NCBI GenBank assembly: GCA_965222445.1
Contig: CBDCTY010000002.1
Coordinates: forward strand, 2,852,001 to 2,916,000
Origin: GCA-958296115 sp965222445
GTDB taxonomy: Bacteria; Chloroflexota; Dehalococcoidia; Lucifugimonadales; CAJWER01
DNA length: 64,000 bases
Direction: 5' to 3'
This document shows, piece by piece, positions 18,154 through 26,333 of the stretch (position 1 is its first letter; the number at the start of each line of letters is the position of its first letter). A program made the translations under genes and the position numbers. The notes beneath the pieces were generated by a model. It saw only the letters and a program-made list of their open reading frames with translations. It searched no databases and was not told the origin of the DNA.

Positions 18154-18846
18154 ATGAACACCAAGGCATTCATCATATTGATCGTAGCGGCCCTGGCCTT
18201 TGGAGGCGCGCTGGCCGGCTCTTTCATCGGAGGCACTTTCGTTGGCAAGAGTCAAGCGGAGGCAGCCCCGCAAATCGGGGGGCCTGCCCAGTTCAGATCG
18301 GTGACCCGCGTCAGCGCCGGCTCCGATGGCGAGGCCCCGGATCCTCAGGCGGTCCGGCAGGCGCTCTCCGAAGCAGGTGTGCAGATGGACGAGCAGCAGG
18401 CGCAGCAGCTGAGGTCGCAGCTGCGGGCACAGTTCGGGCAGGGAGACGCGGCCACCGGTACAGGTGACGGAGGGGATGCGGGCGGCTTCGCAGGATTTGG
18501 CGGTGGAGTGTTCGGGACCCTCAAGTCCGTCGAAGGCTCGAAGCTCACCATCGAGTCCCCGGGCGGCGAGGTGACGGTCAACCTGGGCGAAGAGACGACC
18601 GTGCGCAAGTTCGCCGAGATAGAGGTGGACGATATGGAGATTGGCAGCACGGTCACCGTCCTGGGCAGCCGTGACGAGAGCGGGGCCATGGAGGCTCGGT
18701 CCATCACTGTAGTCCCAGAGGGAGAAGGCTTCCCTGCTCTCCCAGGTATGGGAGGTGGTCAGGGCTTTGGAGGCGGCCAGAGCTCCAGGGGAGGCCAGGG
18801 CTTTGGAGGCGGCCGCACGAGAGGGCAGGGCGGCGGCGCTCCCTAG
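18154..18846 (+). CDS. DUF5666-domain protein with Gly-rich tail, membrane-anchored
   Basis: 230 residues. An N-terminal hydrophobic helix (about residues 5-30, AFIILIVAALAFGGALAGS) anchors or exports it. A Gln-rich linker follows, then a DUF5666-like beta domain (GTLKSVEGSKLTIESPGGEV to EARSITVVP, about 125-190) and a Gly/Gln/Arg-rich tail of FGGGQ repeats. DUF5666 proteins are extracytoplasmic OB-like modules of unknown function. Start has an AGGAG 8 bp upstream. It follows the macB permease by about 100 bp and may be the last member of the exporter operon; its role there is not known. Confidence 0.75.
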   Translation: MNTKAFIILIVAALAFGGALAGSFIGGTFVGKSQAEAAPQIGGPAQFRSVTRVSAGSDGEAPDPQAVRQALSEAGVQMDEQQAQQLRSQLRAQFGQGDAATGTGDGGDAGGFAGFGGGVFGTLKSVEGSKLTIESPGGEVTVNLGEETTVRKFAEIEVDDMEIGSTVTVLGSRDESGAMEARSITVVPEGEGFPALPGMGGGQGFGGGQSSRGGQGFGGGRTRGQGGGAP

Positions 18847-18864
18847 GTTGGCGCTTCCGGTAGT

Positions 18865-19758
18865 TCAGGACTTGCTGGCGCCGAGCCTGCCCTTCGCGCC
18901 CTCGCCCAGGGCCGACAGGAGCCGTTGGGCTTCGGGGGCGTACTTGACCTCGGAATCGTCCTCCGGCTCATAGCCCAGCACAGTCCGCGCGCTCTCCAGG
19001 GACCAAAAGGCCCGCGTGTTGCCGCTGATCCCGTACACCACCTGCCAGGGAACGCCGTGCTCGTTCTCTATGTGAGGGGCCTCGATGCCCCTCATAAACA
19101 GCTGCGTTATGTCCCGCGGGCTGATGTGAGCGCCCATGCTCCTCTTTAGCGCCCTTGCATCGCCGCCGAACCGGTCGAGGTCGACCTCGACCGGAGAGCC
19201 GATCCTGACCATGACGACCTCCATCTTCCTGCCGAATTCGCCGCACGCGAACAGGAAGCCCATGTGCTCGTAGGCCGCCTTCGCCCAGCCGTAGAAGTTG
19301 TCGGCCAGAGGCAGATCGTAAGGGTCCACCATCTCCATTTTCCGGTCATGCACCAGGTTGTGCTCGTACCAGTCGGCGGCGTGGTTCGAGCTGGCGCATA
19401 CGAAACGTTGCACACCGGCCTCCAATGAGGCGCGAAGCACGTTGTACGCCATATCGACGTTCTGTTTCTCTTCGAAGTAGGACTCGAGCGAGCGTGGATT
19501 CTCGGGGCTTGGCTGTTTGTCGTTCCGCCGGCGGTACCCGAGGTGCACGACGGCATCCACGCCCTCGAACAGGTCGGCGTATCCGGTGCGGTCGTGGTCG
19601 ATCAGGTCTGCGGTTACGACGCCGGCCATCTCTTCGCCCGTCAACCTCGTGGTACTCGATACGTCCGTGAGCACAAGGTCATAGCGTTCACGGAGTGTCG
19701 GCAGCATGAGGCTCGCTATGTAACCGGTCGCGCCCGTCACCAGCACCTTCTTCTTCAT
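18865..19758 (-). CDS. NAD-dependent epimerase/dehydratase (extended SDR)
   Basis: 297 residues. The N-terminal Rossmann motif is VTGATGYIAS (third Gly of GxxGxxG is Ala), followed by DVVHLGY-like segment and the catalytic YGWAK (Tyr-x3-Lys) with an upstream Ser-rich CASSNHAAD. The overall length and the SSN motif resemble uronate dehydrogenase/UDP-sugar epimerase relatives. The start at 19758 was chosen over a longer frame because the Rossmann strand begins there and a GGAAAGGA ribosome site lies 7 bp upstream. Its start lies 2 bp from the end of the M20 gene, so the two are cotranscribed on this strand. Confidence 0.88.
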   Translation of the reverse strand: MKKKVLVTGATGYIASLMLPTLRERYDLVLTDVSSTTRLTGEEMAGVVTADLIDHDRTGYADLFEGVDAVVHLGYRRRNDKQPSPENPRSLESYFEEKQNVDMAYNVLRASLEAGVQRFVCASSNHAADWYEHNLVHDRKMEMVDPYDLPLADNFYGWAKAAYEHMGFLFACGEFGRKMEVVMVRIGSPVEVDLDRFGGDARALKRSMGAHISPRDITQLFMRGIEAPHIENEHGVPWQVVYGISGNTRAFWSLESARTVLGYEPEDDSEVKYAPEAQRLLSALGEGAKGRLGASKS

Positions 19759-19759
19759 T

Positions 19760-21181
19760 TCACGTCCTTTCCATTTCCAGCGTTGCAAAGCGCTCCCAGA
19801 ACCTGACGAGTAACTCCTCGGAGCGGCGTATCCCCTCGACTTGTGCGTACTCGTTGGCCGCGTGCTTGTTGCCGGCGTGGCACGGGACGCCTCCAACCCA
19901 GGGGAGCCCGACGTCCCGCGTCCAGAGCGCGACCGGAATGGCTATGGGGTGTACGGGCCACACCTCCGGCTCGGCCCCCATATCCTTATGGGCCTCGAGG
20001 AAGCAGCGCGCCAGGGGGTGCTCCGGGGGCATCCCGCCGCCTGCGTATGCGTTGTTGACCTCGAATTCGATGTCTGCGAAGCCGCCTTCGTCGAGCATCC
20101 GGCGGATGTCCGAGATGCCGTCGTCCGGGTCCTGGCCGGGCTGGAACCGCATGTTCACCACCGCCTCCGCATCCGACGGGATGCTCACTTTCACAGACTT
20201 GCCACTCCCCACGAAGCCTGACCGAAGCCCTGTTATGGTGAACTGGGTGCGGAACAGGTGCGCCTCGACCGCCTCTTCGAAGGTCTCGTAGCGGAACCGG
20301 CTCACGCCGAGCTCGGCCTTGATTCGCTCCGGGTCCAGCCTGCGGGCCAGCTCATGTGCAAGCCGGCCTTGGCTGTCCGACGGCTGCCAACCGCTGCCCT
20401 GTGCGTATCCGTCCTCGATGCGCCGCTCCAGGTACCTAATGGCTTGGCTGAGCCTGACTGCCGGGTTGCCGACCCAGTTGGAGTTCAGCGCGTGCATCTC
20501 GTTGCCGATCGGTCCTCCCCAATCGCCCCCTCTGCAGACCAGTCTCCCCATCAGGTTGCCCTTGACACCCAGGGGCACGATGGGCACACCGTTCGGGTGC
20601 GCCAGGGGACAGAGCCAGTGTACGGCGTCGGCCAGCCACAGGTCTTCGATACGGGACGGAACAAACTCTCGGATGCCGCCGCTGCCGAGCTCCGACGCTT
20701 CCAGCACGAACATCAGGTTGATCGGCAGCGGTACATTCTGCGCCCGGTAGGAAGCGACTACGTTCATCGCCGCCGCGATAGGGGTCTTCATGTCCTCCGC
20801 GCCGCGACCGAACACAGCCCGACCGACGCCTTCGACGCTCCTCACCTGCGGCTCGAAGGGCGAGGTCTCCCATGCGGGCTCGTCCGCAGGCGTCACGTCG
20901 TAGAGTCCGTGGAGGATCAGAGTCCTGTCGGCGCCGTCGTCGATGAGTCCGAAGACGACCGGCAGCTCCGCCGTCTCCACAACCTCCGCTGTGCCCCCAA
21001 GCTCCCCGATGTCTCCCGCGAGCATATCGGCCATGTCCCGCACGCCGATATCCAGGGCAGAGATGCTGGGCTGGGCTAGATAGCGAAGCACCCTGCCGAG
21101 ATGGCCGGGCTCGAACTCTCTAGCAATGTGCTGTATGACTGGATGCTCACTCAACTCGGCACTCGCACGCTTAGGTGTCAC
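19760..21181 (-). CDS. M20 metallopeptidase-like protein with altered active site
   Basis: About 473 residues from a GTG at 21181; a longer frame runs to 21274 but its extra part is hydrophobic and unlike the family. The fold is clear: FGRGAEDMKTPIAAAMNV, the dimerisation-domain middle, and C-terminal HAANEYAQVEG with the conserved ligand His. Two key places differ from active M20 enzymes. The usual GHxDV metal histidine is Leu93 (LHGLYDVTP), and the EEE-x-GS catalytic glutamate position is Ser (EASELGS). So either it has changed chemistry or is inactive. Family members cut peptides, acyl groups or dipeptides. The start is uncertain; a TTG at 21154 is an alternative. Confidence 0.8.
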   Translation of the reverse strand: MTPKRASAELSEHPVIQHIAREFEPGHLGRVLRYLAQPSISALDIGVRDMADMLAGDIGELGGTAEVVETAELPVVFGLIDDGADRTLILHGLYDVTPADEPAWETSPFEPQVRSVEGVGRAVFGRGAEDMKTPIAAAMNVVASYRAQNVPLPINLMFVLEASELGSGGIREFVPSRIEDLWLADAVHWLCPLAHPNGVPIVPLGVKGNLMGRLVCRGGDWGGPIGNEMHALNSNWVGNPAVRLSQAIRYLERRIEDGYAQGSGWQPSDSQGRLAHELARRLDPERIKAELGVSRFRYETFEEAVEAHLFRTQFTITGLRSGFVGSGKSVKVSIPSDAEAVVNMRFQPGQDPDDGISDIRRMLDEGGFADIEFEVNNAYAGGGMPPEHPLARCFLEAHKDMGAEPEVWPVHPIAIPVALWTRDVGLPWVGGVPCHAGNKHAANEYAQVEGIRRSEELLVRFWERFATLEMERT

Positions 21182-21185
21182 ACGA

Positions 21186-21192
21186 TATAGTA
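21186..21192. promoter_or_regulatory. Overlapping divergent -10 elements
   Basis: The bases GATATAGTAC contain TATAGT reading right (21186-21191) and TACTAT reading left (21187-21192). The left-facing -10 ends 5 bp before the GTG at 21181 of the M20 gene, implying a leaderless transcript; the right-facing one is 36 bp before the enolase-superfamily ATG. No good -35 is visible on either side. Divergent promoters sharing a symmetric -10 are known in bacteria. Confidence 0.4.
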
Positions 21193-21227
21193 CGGGGCAT
21201 ATCCGGGCAAACACCATCAGGCAGAAC

Positions 21228-22379
21228 ATGAGCAGCAACACTCTCACTATCACCGATGTCAAGACGGCGGCCATAGAGGCTCCGTGGGGGCAGTGGACGC
21301 GGCGCTGGCTGCTCGTCCGCGTGGAGACGACAGAGGGCCTGTACGGCTACGGCGACACCTGGGCCAGCCCACAGACCGAAGCAGCGGTCATGGAGTTCAA
21401 GGACCTGCTGATAGGCAAGGACCCGACCAACGTCGAGGCCCTGCACCGCAGCATGGTGCCCACGGCCTATGCCGTCTTTGCGGGCTCTCACGTCAACAGC
21501 GGCAACGCCGTGCACGCTGTCAGCGGCATCGAGACGGCGCTCTGGGACCTGGCGGGCAAGGCCGCCGGCGTGCCGGTGTACAAGCTGCTCGGCGGCAAGC
21601 ACAGGGACAAGATCAGGCTCTACTGCTGCGTTGGCGGGCTCGACTCGTACCTGGAGCTGGAGGACGTCTACGACGAGATGGGCATCTCAATACTGAAGTT
21701 CGACGTCACTCCCAATGCCGTGGCGGACATCCCGGGCGCACTCATGGACAAGCACCTGACCCGGAAGGGACTCAAGCACATCGTCGCTCTGATGGACGAC
21801 ATACGCGGAAGAGTAGGGGACGACATAGAGATCTCGGTGGAGGGGCGATGCGGCACCCTCGCCAACGCGATGAGGTTCGTGAAGGCGATGGAGACATACG
21901 ACCTCACATGGGCCGAGGACCTGCTGCCGCCGACAGACGTGGATGCATGGGCCACGCTGACGGCTTCGACGTCGGTGCCGACGCTGACCGGTGAGGGGCT
22001 GCACCTGAGACAGGAGTTCCTGGAATACTACCGCCGGAACGCGATGCGTGTCTCGGCGCCGGACTTCCAGATATGCGGCGGGTTGTATGAGGGCAAGAAG
22101 ATCGCCGAGATGGCGGACATGCAACAGATGCTGGTCTGCCCGCACAACGCGTCCAGCCCAATCGGTATCGCGGGGGCCCTGCACGCCTGCGCCGCAATTC
22201 CGAACCTGCTTGCGCTGGAGTTTCACGCCATGCCCGGCTGGGACAGGATACTCGGCGGCTACAGGCCGTCGATCTCCGACGGATTCATCGACGTGCCCCA
22301 GGGTCCGGGGTTGGGTGTCGAGCTGGACGAGGACGAGGCTCGCCGCTACCTGATGCCAGGCGAGACCTGGTTCGAGTAG
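21228..22379 (+). CDS. Mandelate racemase/muconate-lactonizing (enolase superfamily) enzyme
   Basis: 383 residues from the ATG at 21228 (upstream frame has no family similarity). N-terminal capping domain with YGYGDTWASP, then the TIM barrel. Metal-ligand positions appear as Glu in ISVEGRCG, Glu in TWAEDLLPP and Glu in LTGEGLHLR, and a likely catalytic His in CPHNASSPIG. The Lys of the second strand appears as SILKFDV. This pattern is closest to acid-sugar dehydratases of the superfamily, though substrate cannot be told. Enolase-superfamily expansion has been reported for SAR202 Chloroflexota, which fits the window. Confidence 0.88.
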   Translation: MSSNTLTITDVKTAAIEAPWGQWTRRWLLVRVETTEGLYGYGDTWASPQTEAAVMEFKDLLIGKDPTNVEALHRSMVPTAYAVFAGSHVNSGNAVHAVSGIETALWDLAGKAAGVPVYKLLGGKHRDKIRLYCCVGGLDSYLELEDVYDEMGISILKFDVTPNAVADIPGALMDKHLTRKGLKHIVALMDDIRGRVGDDIEISVEGRCGTLANAMRFVKAMETYDLTWAEDLLPPTDVDAWATLTASTSVPTLTGEGLHLRQEFLEYYRRNAMRVSAPDFQICGGLYEGKKIAEMADMQQMLVCPHNASSPIGIAGALHACAAIPNLLALEFHAMPGWDRILGGYRPSISDGFIDVPQGPGLGVELDEDEARRYLMPGETWFE

Positions 22380-22516
22380 TATTCGCACTGGTCACCCTCC
22401 TAGCAACACGGCTTGCCCAGCCTGATCCTGACACTGACGGGCCAACACTCGCACGGTTTGAGTAGGCACGAAACGCGCCTCTCTGCGCTGTTAGAGCTTG
22501 CCGGGAGGCCCAAGAC

Positions 22517-23621
22517 ATGAGAATGCAAGCTCAGGTACGCACTTACAAGCAACGTCTTCAATCAGGGTGGACGACCGCGAGGTTCTTCTACCTCACGTTC
22601 ATCGCCCCGTGGCCGCCGATCGCCTTCCTTCTGCTCGCCACGGCCGTCGCCGGTGCAGCGTCGCCCATCATAATCGTCTACGTAATGCGGCGGCTGATCG
22701 ACGACCTCACGACGGGCATCGGCACGGCTCCGTCCTCGATCGTCGAGGCGATAGCGCCCCACGCTCCGTGGCTGGGCCTGCTGGTGCTGGTCAGGCTGGT
22801 CGACCACTACTCGCAGATGGGTCCGTTCCACTACTACCTCGGCTACCTGCTGAACGACCGTGCGCGCAGAAAGTCCGATCCGATGTTCTTCCGCAGGGCG
22901 CTCACGATGCGGCTGGAGTAGTTCGAGTACCCCGAGTACCACGACGCCCTGCAGCGGGGACGCGAGCCGCTCGAGGACGAGTATTTTACATGGACGCTGC
23001 GCAACTCGATCAAGTTCTTCGCCAAGGGCTTCTCCCTCGTCGGGATGATGGTCGCCATATCCGGTCTTCACTGGACGTCGCCGCTCCTGTTGACCGTGGG
23101 CGGCTTTGTGATCGTGTGGTCACACGTTGTGCGCGCGGGCAGGATCGTCATCTGGGGCCAAACGCCGGACCAGCGCCGCCAGGAGTATATGTCCCGCCTA
23201 CTCACAGAACGCAGGCCCGCCGCCGAGGTGCGTCTCTTTGGCTTGGGGCGGCACTACTGGCGGCTCCTGATGGGGCGGCTACTCGACGAAAGGATGGCGA
23301 TGAGGCGCCGAAACGTAAGGACCGGCATCCCCTCGATCCTGATCACGACAGTCATACTGGGCGCCGTCATGCTGACCCCTGATATTCCAGGGCGCACACG
23401 GGGCCCTCACCACGGGGGCCCTGGTTGCCTACGTCTACGACATGTCCGAAGGCAAGACGGTGCTCCTCATATCGCACCGGCTGGGGTCCGCACGTCTGGC
23501 GGACCGGATCGTGTTCCTGAACGAGGGTCGAATCGCCGAGCAGGGCACTCATGACGACCTGATGAAGCTGGGTGGGGAATACGCGCGTCTCTATTCGATC
23601 CAGGGGGAGTGGTACCAGTGA
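22517..23621 (+). pseudogene. Decayed ABC exporter (stop codon, deletion and frameshift)
   Basis: Remnant of a fused ABC exporter (membrane domain plus ATPase, normally about 600 residues). The first 134 residues contain exporter membrane helices and stop at a TAG (22919-22921); the same frame continues immediately with FEYPEYHDALQRGREPLED and further membrane segments to about 23390. A different frame then reads GALTTGALVAYVYDM, typical of the end of the membrane domain, and jumps straight to GKTVLLISHRLGSARLADRI and the ATPase tail ending QGEWYQ. Walker A, signature and Walker B are missing, a deletion of roughly 500 bp. At least three lesions, so non-functional. Confidence 0.9.
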
Positions 23622-23718
23622 CAAGTCCTTGAGAGTGCGCCGGCCTAGTGGGAGTCCCGCGACGGGCCTGAGGCGAACGTGACTGTACGCACGGGTGCAG
23701 CATAGGCGCGATTCGGCG

Positions 23719-23724
23719 TATAAT
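23719..23724 (+). promoter_or_regulatory. -10 element of the GMC oxidoreductase gene
   Basis: Consensus TATAAT 12 bp before the ATG at 23737; the predicted leader is only about 6 nt, with no Shine-Dalgarno. No good -35. It supports choosing the ATG at 23737 over the one at 23695, which lies upstream of this promoter. Confidence 0.5.
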
Positions 23725-23736
23725 CGTTCACGCGCA

Positions 23737-25326
23737 ATGCCGCCCACGGGAGTTCAGAACATCCCCAGCGCATATGACACTATCATAGTCGGCGCAGGCT
23801 CGGCCGGAGCCATACTTGCGACGCGCCTGTCGGAAGACCCGGGCCACTCGGTGCTCCTGATCGAGGCGGGTCCCGACTACCCCGACTTTGACAAGATCCC
23901 CGACGAGGTCAAGTTCGGCTACGGAAACCCGGACCAGCCGTGGAGGAGCCCGGTCAGCGATCACCGGTGGAGCTTCGTCGCGCGCTACACGGACGAGTCG
24001 ATGCCGGGTATTGTCCCCAGGGGAAAGGTCGTCGGCGGCTCCAGCGCGGTAAACGCGCAGATATTCCTAAGGGGTGTGCCTGAGGACTACGACACGTGGG
24101 CTTCGTGGGGCAACGACAAGTGGAGCTTCGAGGAGCTCATGCCCTACTTCCGCATGATAGAGACGGACACCGACTTCACCGGCGACTTCCACGGTTCCGA
24201 TGGCCCCATCATAGTGCGGCGCTTCATGCCCGACCAGTGGAACGAGGACCAGCGCGCCTTCTACGAGGCGGCTCTGGCCCGCGGGTTCCCGGACTGCCCG
24301 GACCACAATGCGCCAGATACCACGGGCGTTGGGCCCACTCCGATGAACAACCCGGGCCGCATGCGATGGAGCACGGCCATTGGTTACCTGCGGAGCATCA
24401 GGGACCGCCCCAACCTCACGATCATGCCGAAGTGCCTCGTCCACAGGGTGCTGTTCGACGGTAAGCGCGCCGTTGGGGTGACCGCCGAGACCGGCGGCAA
24501 GGTCGCGGACTTCAAGAGCGATAACATCATCCTGTCCGCGGGGGCCATCGGTTCTCCGCACCTGATGCTGCTATCCGGTGTAGGACCTTCGGGCGGACTG
24601 GAGGCGGTTGGCGTCCCGGTGGTGCACGAACTGCCGGGCGTCGGACAAAACCTCCGCGACCACCCACAGGTATGGGTAACGTGGCGGAAGAGCGACGACT
24701 TCGATCAGCCGGATGGGATCCCAGGTCTCCAGATGACCCTTCGCTACACCGCCGAGGGCTCGCATCTGTCGAATGACATGCTCATACACCCGGGATCGCG
24801 AGGCCTCGTCGGACGCAGGCCCTTCGGTCCTGGCTCCAGCGACGAGCGCGGAATCCTGATGGTCGTGTGCCTCGACCTTGCGGTGGGGGCGGGGAGGCTG
24901 ACACTCCGCGACAGCGACCCGCACATTCAGCCCTTCCTGGACTACAACTACCTCCAGGAGGAGTTCGACAGGGCGAGGATGCGCGAGGGTGTCCGCATAT
25001 GCCTGGAACTCGCGGAGCACGAGGATTGGGCGGGCCTTGTTAAGGAGCGCGTGGAACCTACCGACGCCGACCTAGAATCGGACGAGGCATTGGACGAGTG
25101 GCTCAAGCGCGGGGTAATGACTAGCCATCACGTGTCGGGCACCTGCAAGATGGGCCCGGACTCGGACCCGATGGCTGTTGTGGACCAGTTCGGTAACGTG
25201 CGCGGCCTCGAAAATCTGAAGATTGCAGACGCATCTATCATGCCCGACTGTATCCGTGCCAACACCAACGTTACTTCTCTGGTGATTGGCGAGCGCGTGT
25301 CGGCCTTCATAGGAGAAGGTTTATGA
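23737..25326 (+). CDS. GMC-family FAD-dependent oxidoreductase (choline dehydrogenase-like)
   Basis: 529 residues. N-terminal FAD site DTIIVGAGSAGAILATRLSE and LIEAGPD; the GMC signature 1 region PRGKVVGGSSAVNAQIFLRG; signature 2 LSAGAIGSPHLMLLSGVGP; and the C-terminal catalytic His in SHHVSGTCKMG with Asn in RANTNVTSLVIGER. GMC enzymes oxidise alcohols, choline, glucose or glycosides. It overlaps the next gene by 4 bp (ATGA), a xylose-isomerase-like TIM barrel, which favours a sugar or polyol substrate. Signal peptide is absent, so it is cytoplasmic. Confidence 0.93.
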   Translation: MPPTGVQNIPSAYDTIIVGAGSAGAILATRLSEDPGHSVLLIEAGPDYPDFDKIPDEVKFGYGNPDQPWRSPVSDHRWSFVARYTDESMPGIVPRGKVVGGSSAVNAQIFLRGVPEDYDTWASWGNDKWSFEELMPYFRMIETDTDFTGDFHGSDGPIIVRRFMPDQWNEDQRAFYEAALARGFPDCPDHNAPDTTGVGPTPMNNPGRMRWSTAIGYLRSIRDRPNLTIMPKCLVHRVLFDGKRAVGVTAETGGKVADFKSDNIILSAGAIGSPHLMLLSGVGPSGGLEAVGVPVVHELPGVGQNLRDHPQVWVTWRKSDDFDQPDGIPGLQMTLRYTAEGSHLSNDMLIHPGSRGLVGRRPFGPGSSDERGILMVVCLDLAVGAGRLTLRDSDPHIQPFLDYNYLQEEFDRARMREGVRICLELAEHEDWAGLVKERVEPTDADLESDEALDEWLKRGVMTSHHVSGTCKMGPDSDPMAVVDQFGNVRGLENLKIADASIMPDCIRANTNVTSLVIGERVSAFIGEGL

Positions 25327-26168
25327 CGGCGGAGTTCACTCTGAGCGCCTTTGGGGACGAGATCGCTGATGATGTCAACGAGCAGCTGCGGGTCCTGAAC
25401 GAGCTCGGCATCCGCTACCTGGAGCTGCGGAGGGCCTGGGGCACGAACGTCCTCGAACTGGGCGACGACCAGGTTAGCCGGCTGATCGACCGCTGCGAAG
25501 CCCACTCGATACGCGTGAGCTGCATCGGCAGTCCCGTCGGGAAGTCCCCGATAGGCCAGCCCATCGACGAGGTAGTCCGCGACCTGGAGCGCATCCTGGA
25601 CATCGCGGGGATGCTTGGGACCGACAGGGTCCGCATCTTCTCCTTCTACCCCGAGGTCGAAGGGCAGCAGGATGCCTGCGTCGACGAGTCGATATGCAGG
25701 CTGGGCGCTATGGCAAAGGTGGCGGGTGAGCGGGACGCCGTCCTGCTGCTGGAGAACGAGGGCGGCCTCGTTGGGGACATCCCCGAGAGGTGTCGGGCAA
25801 TCGTGGAGGGAGTGGACAGCCCGAGCCTCAGGTTCGTCTGGGACACCGGAAACTTCCCCCACACGGGCGTCGAGCACGCTGTCGACCGTGGGTGGCCGCT
25901 TCTGGCCGAATACACCGAGTACGTACAGGTGAAGGACGCCCTGATCTCGGACCAGACAATCACCGTCGCAGGCGAAGGGGACGGGCAAGTCCCTGAGCTG
26001 CTCAGAAACCTTAGGGAAGCCGGTTACAGGGGCTTCCTGGCCCTTGAGCCTCACCTGAAGGTAGCAGGGAAGCGCGGCGGCTTCAGCGGCGCCGAGGGCA
26101 TGACGCGGGCGACCAAGGCCCTCCGTACCCTGATGGCCGAATCGGGCTGCGTGGAGACGCGCAGCTAG
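25323..26168 (+). CDS. Sugar phosphate isomerase/epimerase (xylose isomerase-like TIM barrel)
   Basis: 281 residues, typical size. Metal-binding acidic residues of the AP-endonuclease-2 fold are visible at the usual strand ends: YLELRRAWG, LLLENEGG, FVWDTGNFPHTG, YVQVKDA and LALEPHLKV. Such enzymes isomerise or epimerise sugars, inososes or hydroxypyruvate. Start overlaps the GMC gene stop (ATGA), so the pair is coupled: oxidation followed by isomerisation of a sugar-like compound is a reasonable reading. The exact reaction is not known. Confidence 0.85.
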   Translation: MTAEFTLSAFGDEIADDVNEQLRVLNELGIRYLELRRAWGTNVLELGDDQVSRLIDRCEAHSIRVSCIGSPVGKSPIGQPIDEVVRDLERILDIAGMLGTDRVRIFSFYPEVEGQQDACVDESICRLGAMAKVAGERDAVLLLENEGGLVGDIPERCRAIVEGVDSPSLRFVWDTGNFPHTGVEHAVDRGWPLLAEYTEYVQVKDALISDQTITVAGEGDGQVPELLRNLREAGYRGFLALEPHLKVAGKRGGFSGAEGMTRATKALRTLMAESGCVETRS

Positions 26169-26279
26169 CAGCTTCGCCATCTCGGTATACCGACTCAGCC
26201 CCTTGTCGATGCGGCCCGGGGGTGGATTTCCACGTTCTCGGGATGACGTAGGTGGCGAACTTGGGCCGTAACAACAGTA

Positions 26280-26308
26280 TTGACACCGTAGGCTCCATTC
26301 ACTATCAT
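26280..26308 (+). promoter_or_regulatory. Near-consensus sigma-70 promoter with no evident gene
   Basis: TTGACA (26280-26285), 17 bp, TATCAT (26303-26308). It points right, into the antisense side of the broken DUF3800 gene, and no credible gene lies downstream on that strand. It may serve an antisense or small RNA, or be left over from a lost gene. Confidence 0.4.
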
Positions 26309-26333
26309 GACGCCAATGGATAGTGGATTTCCG

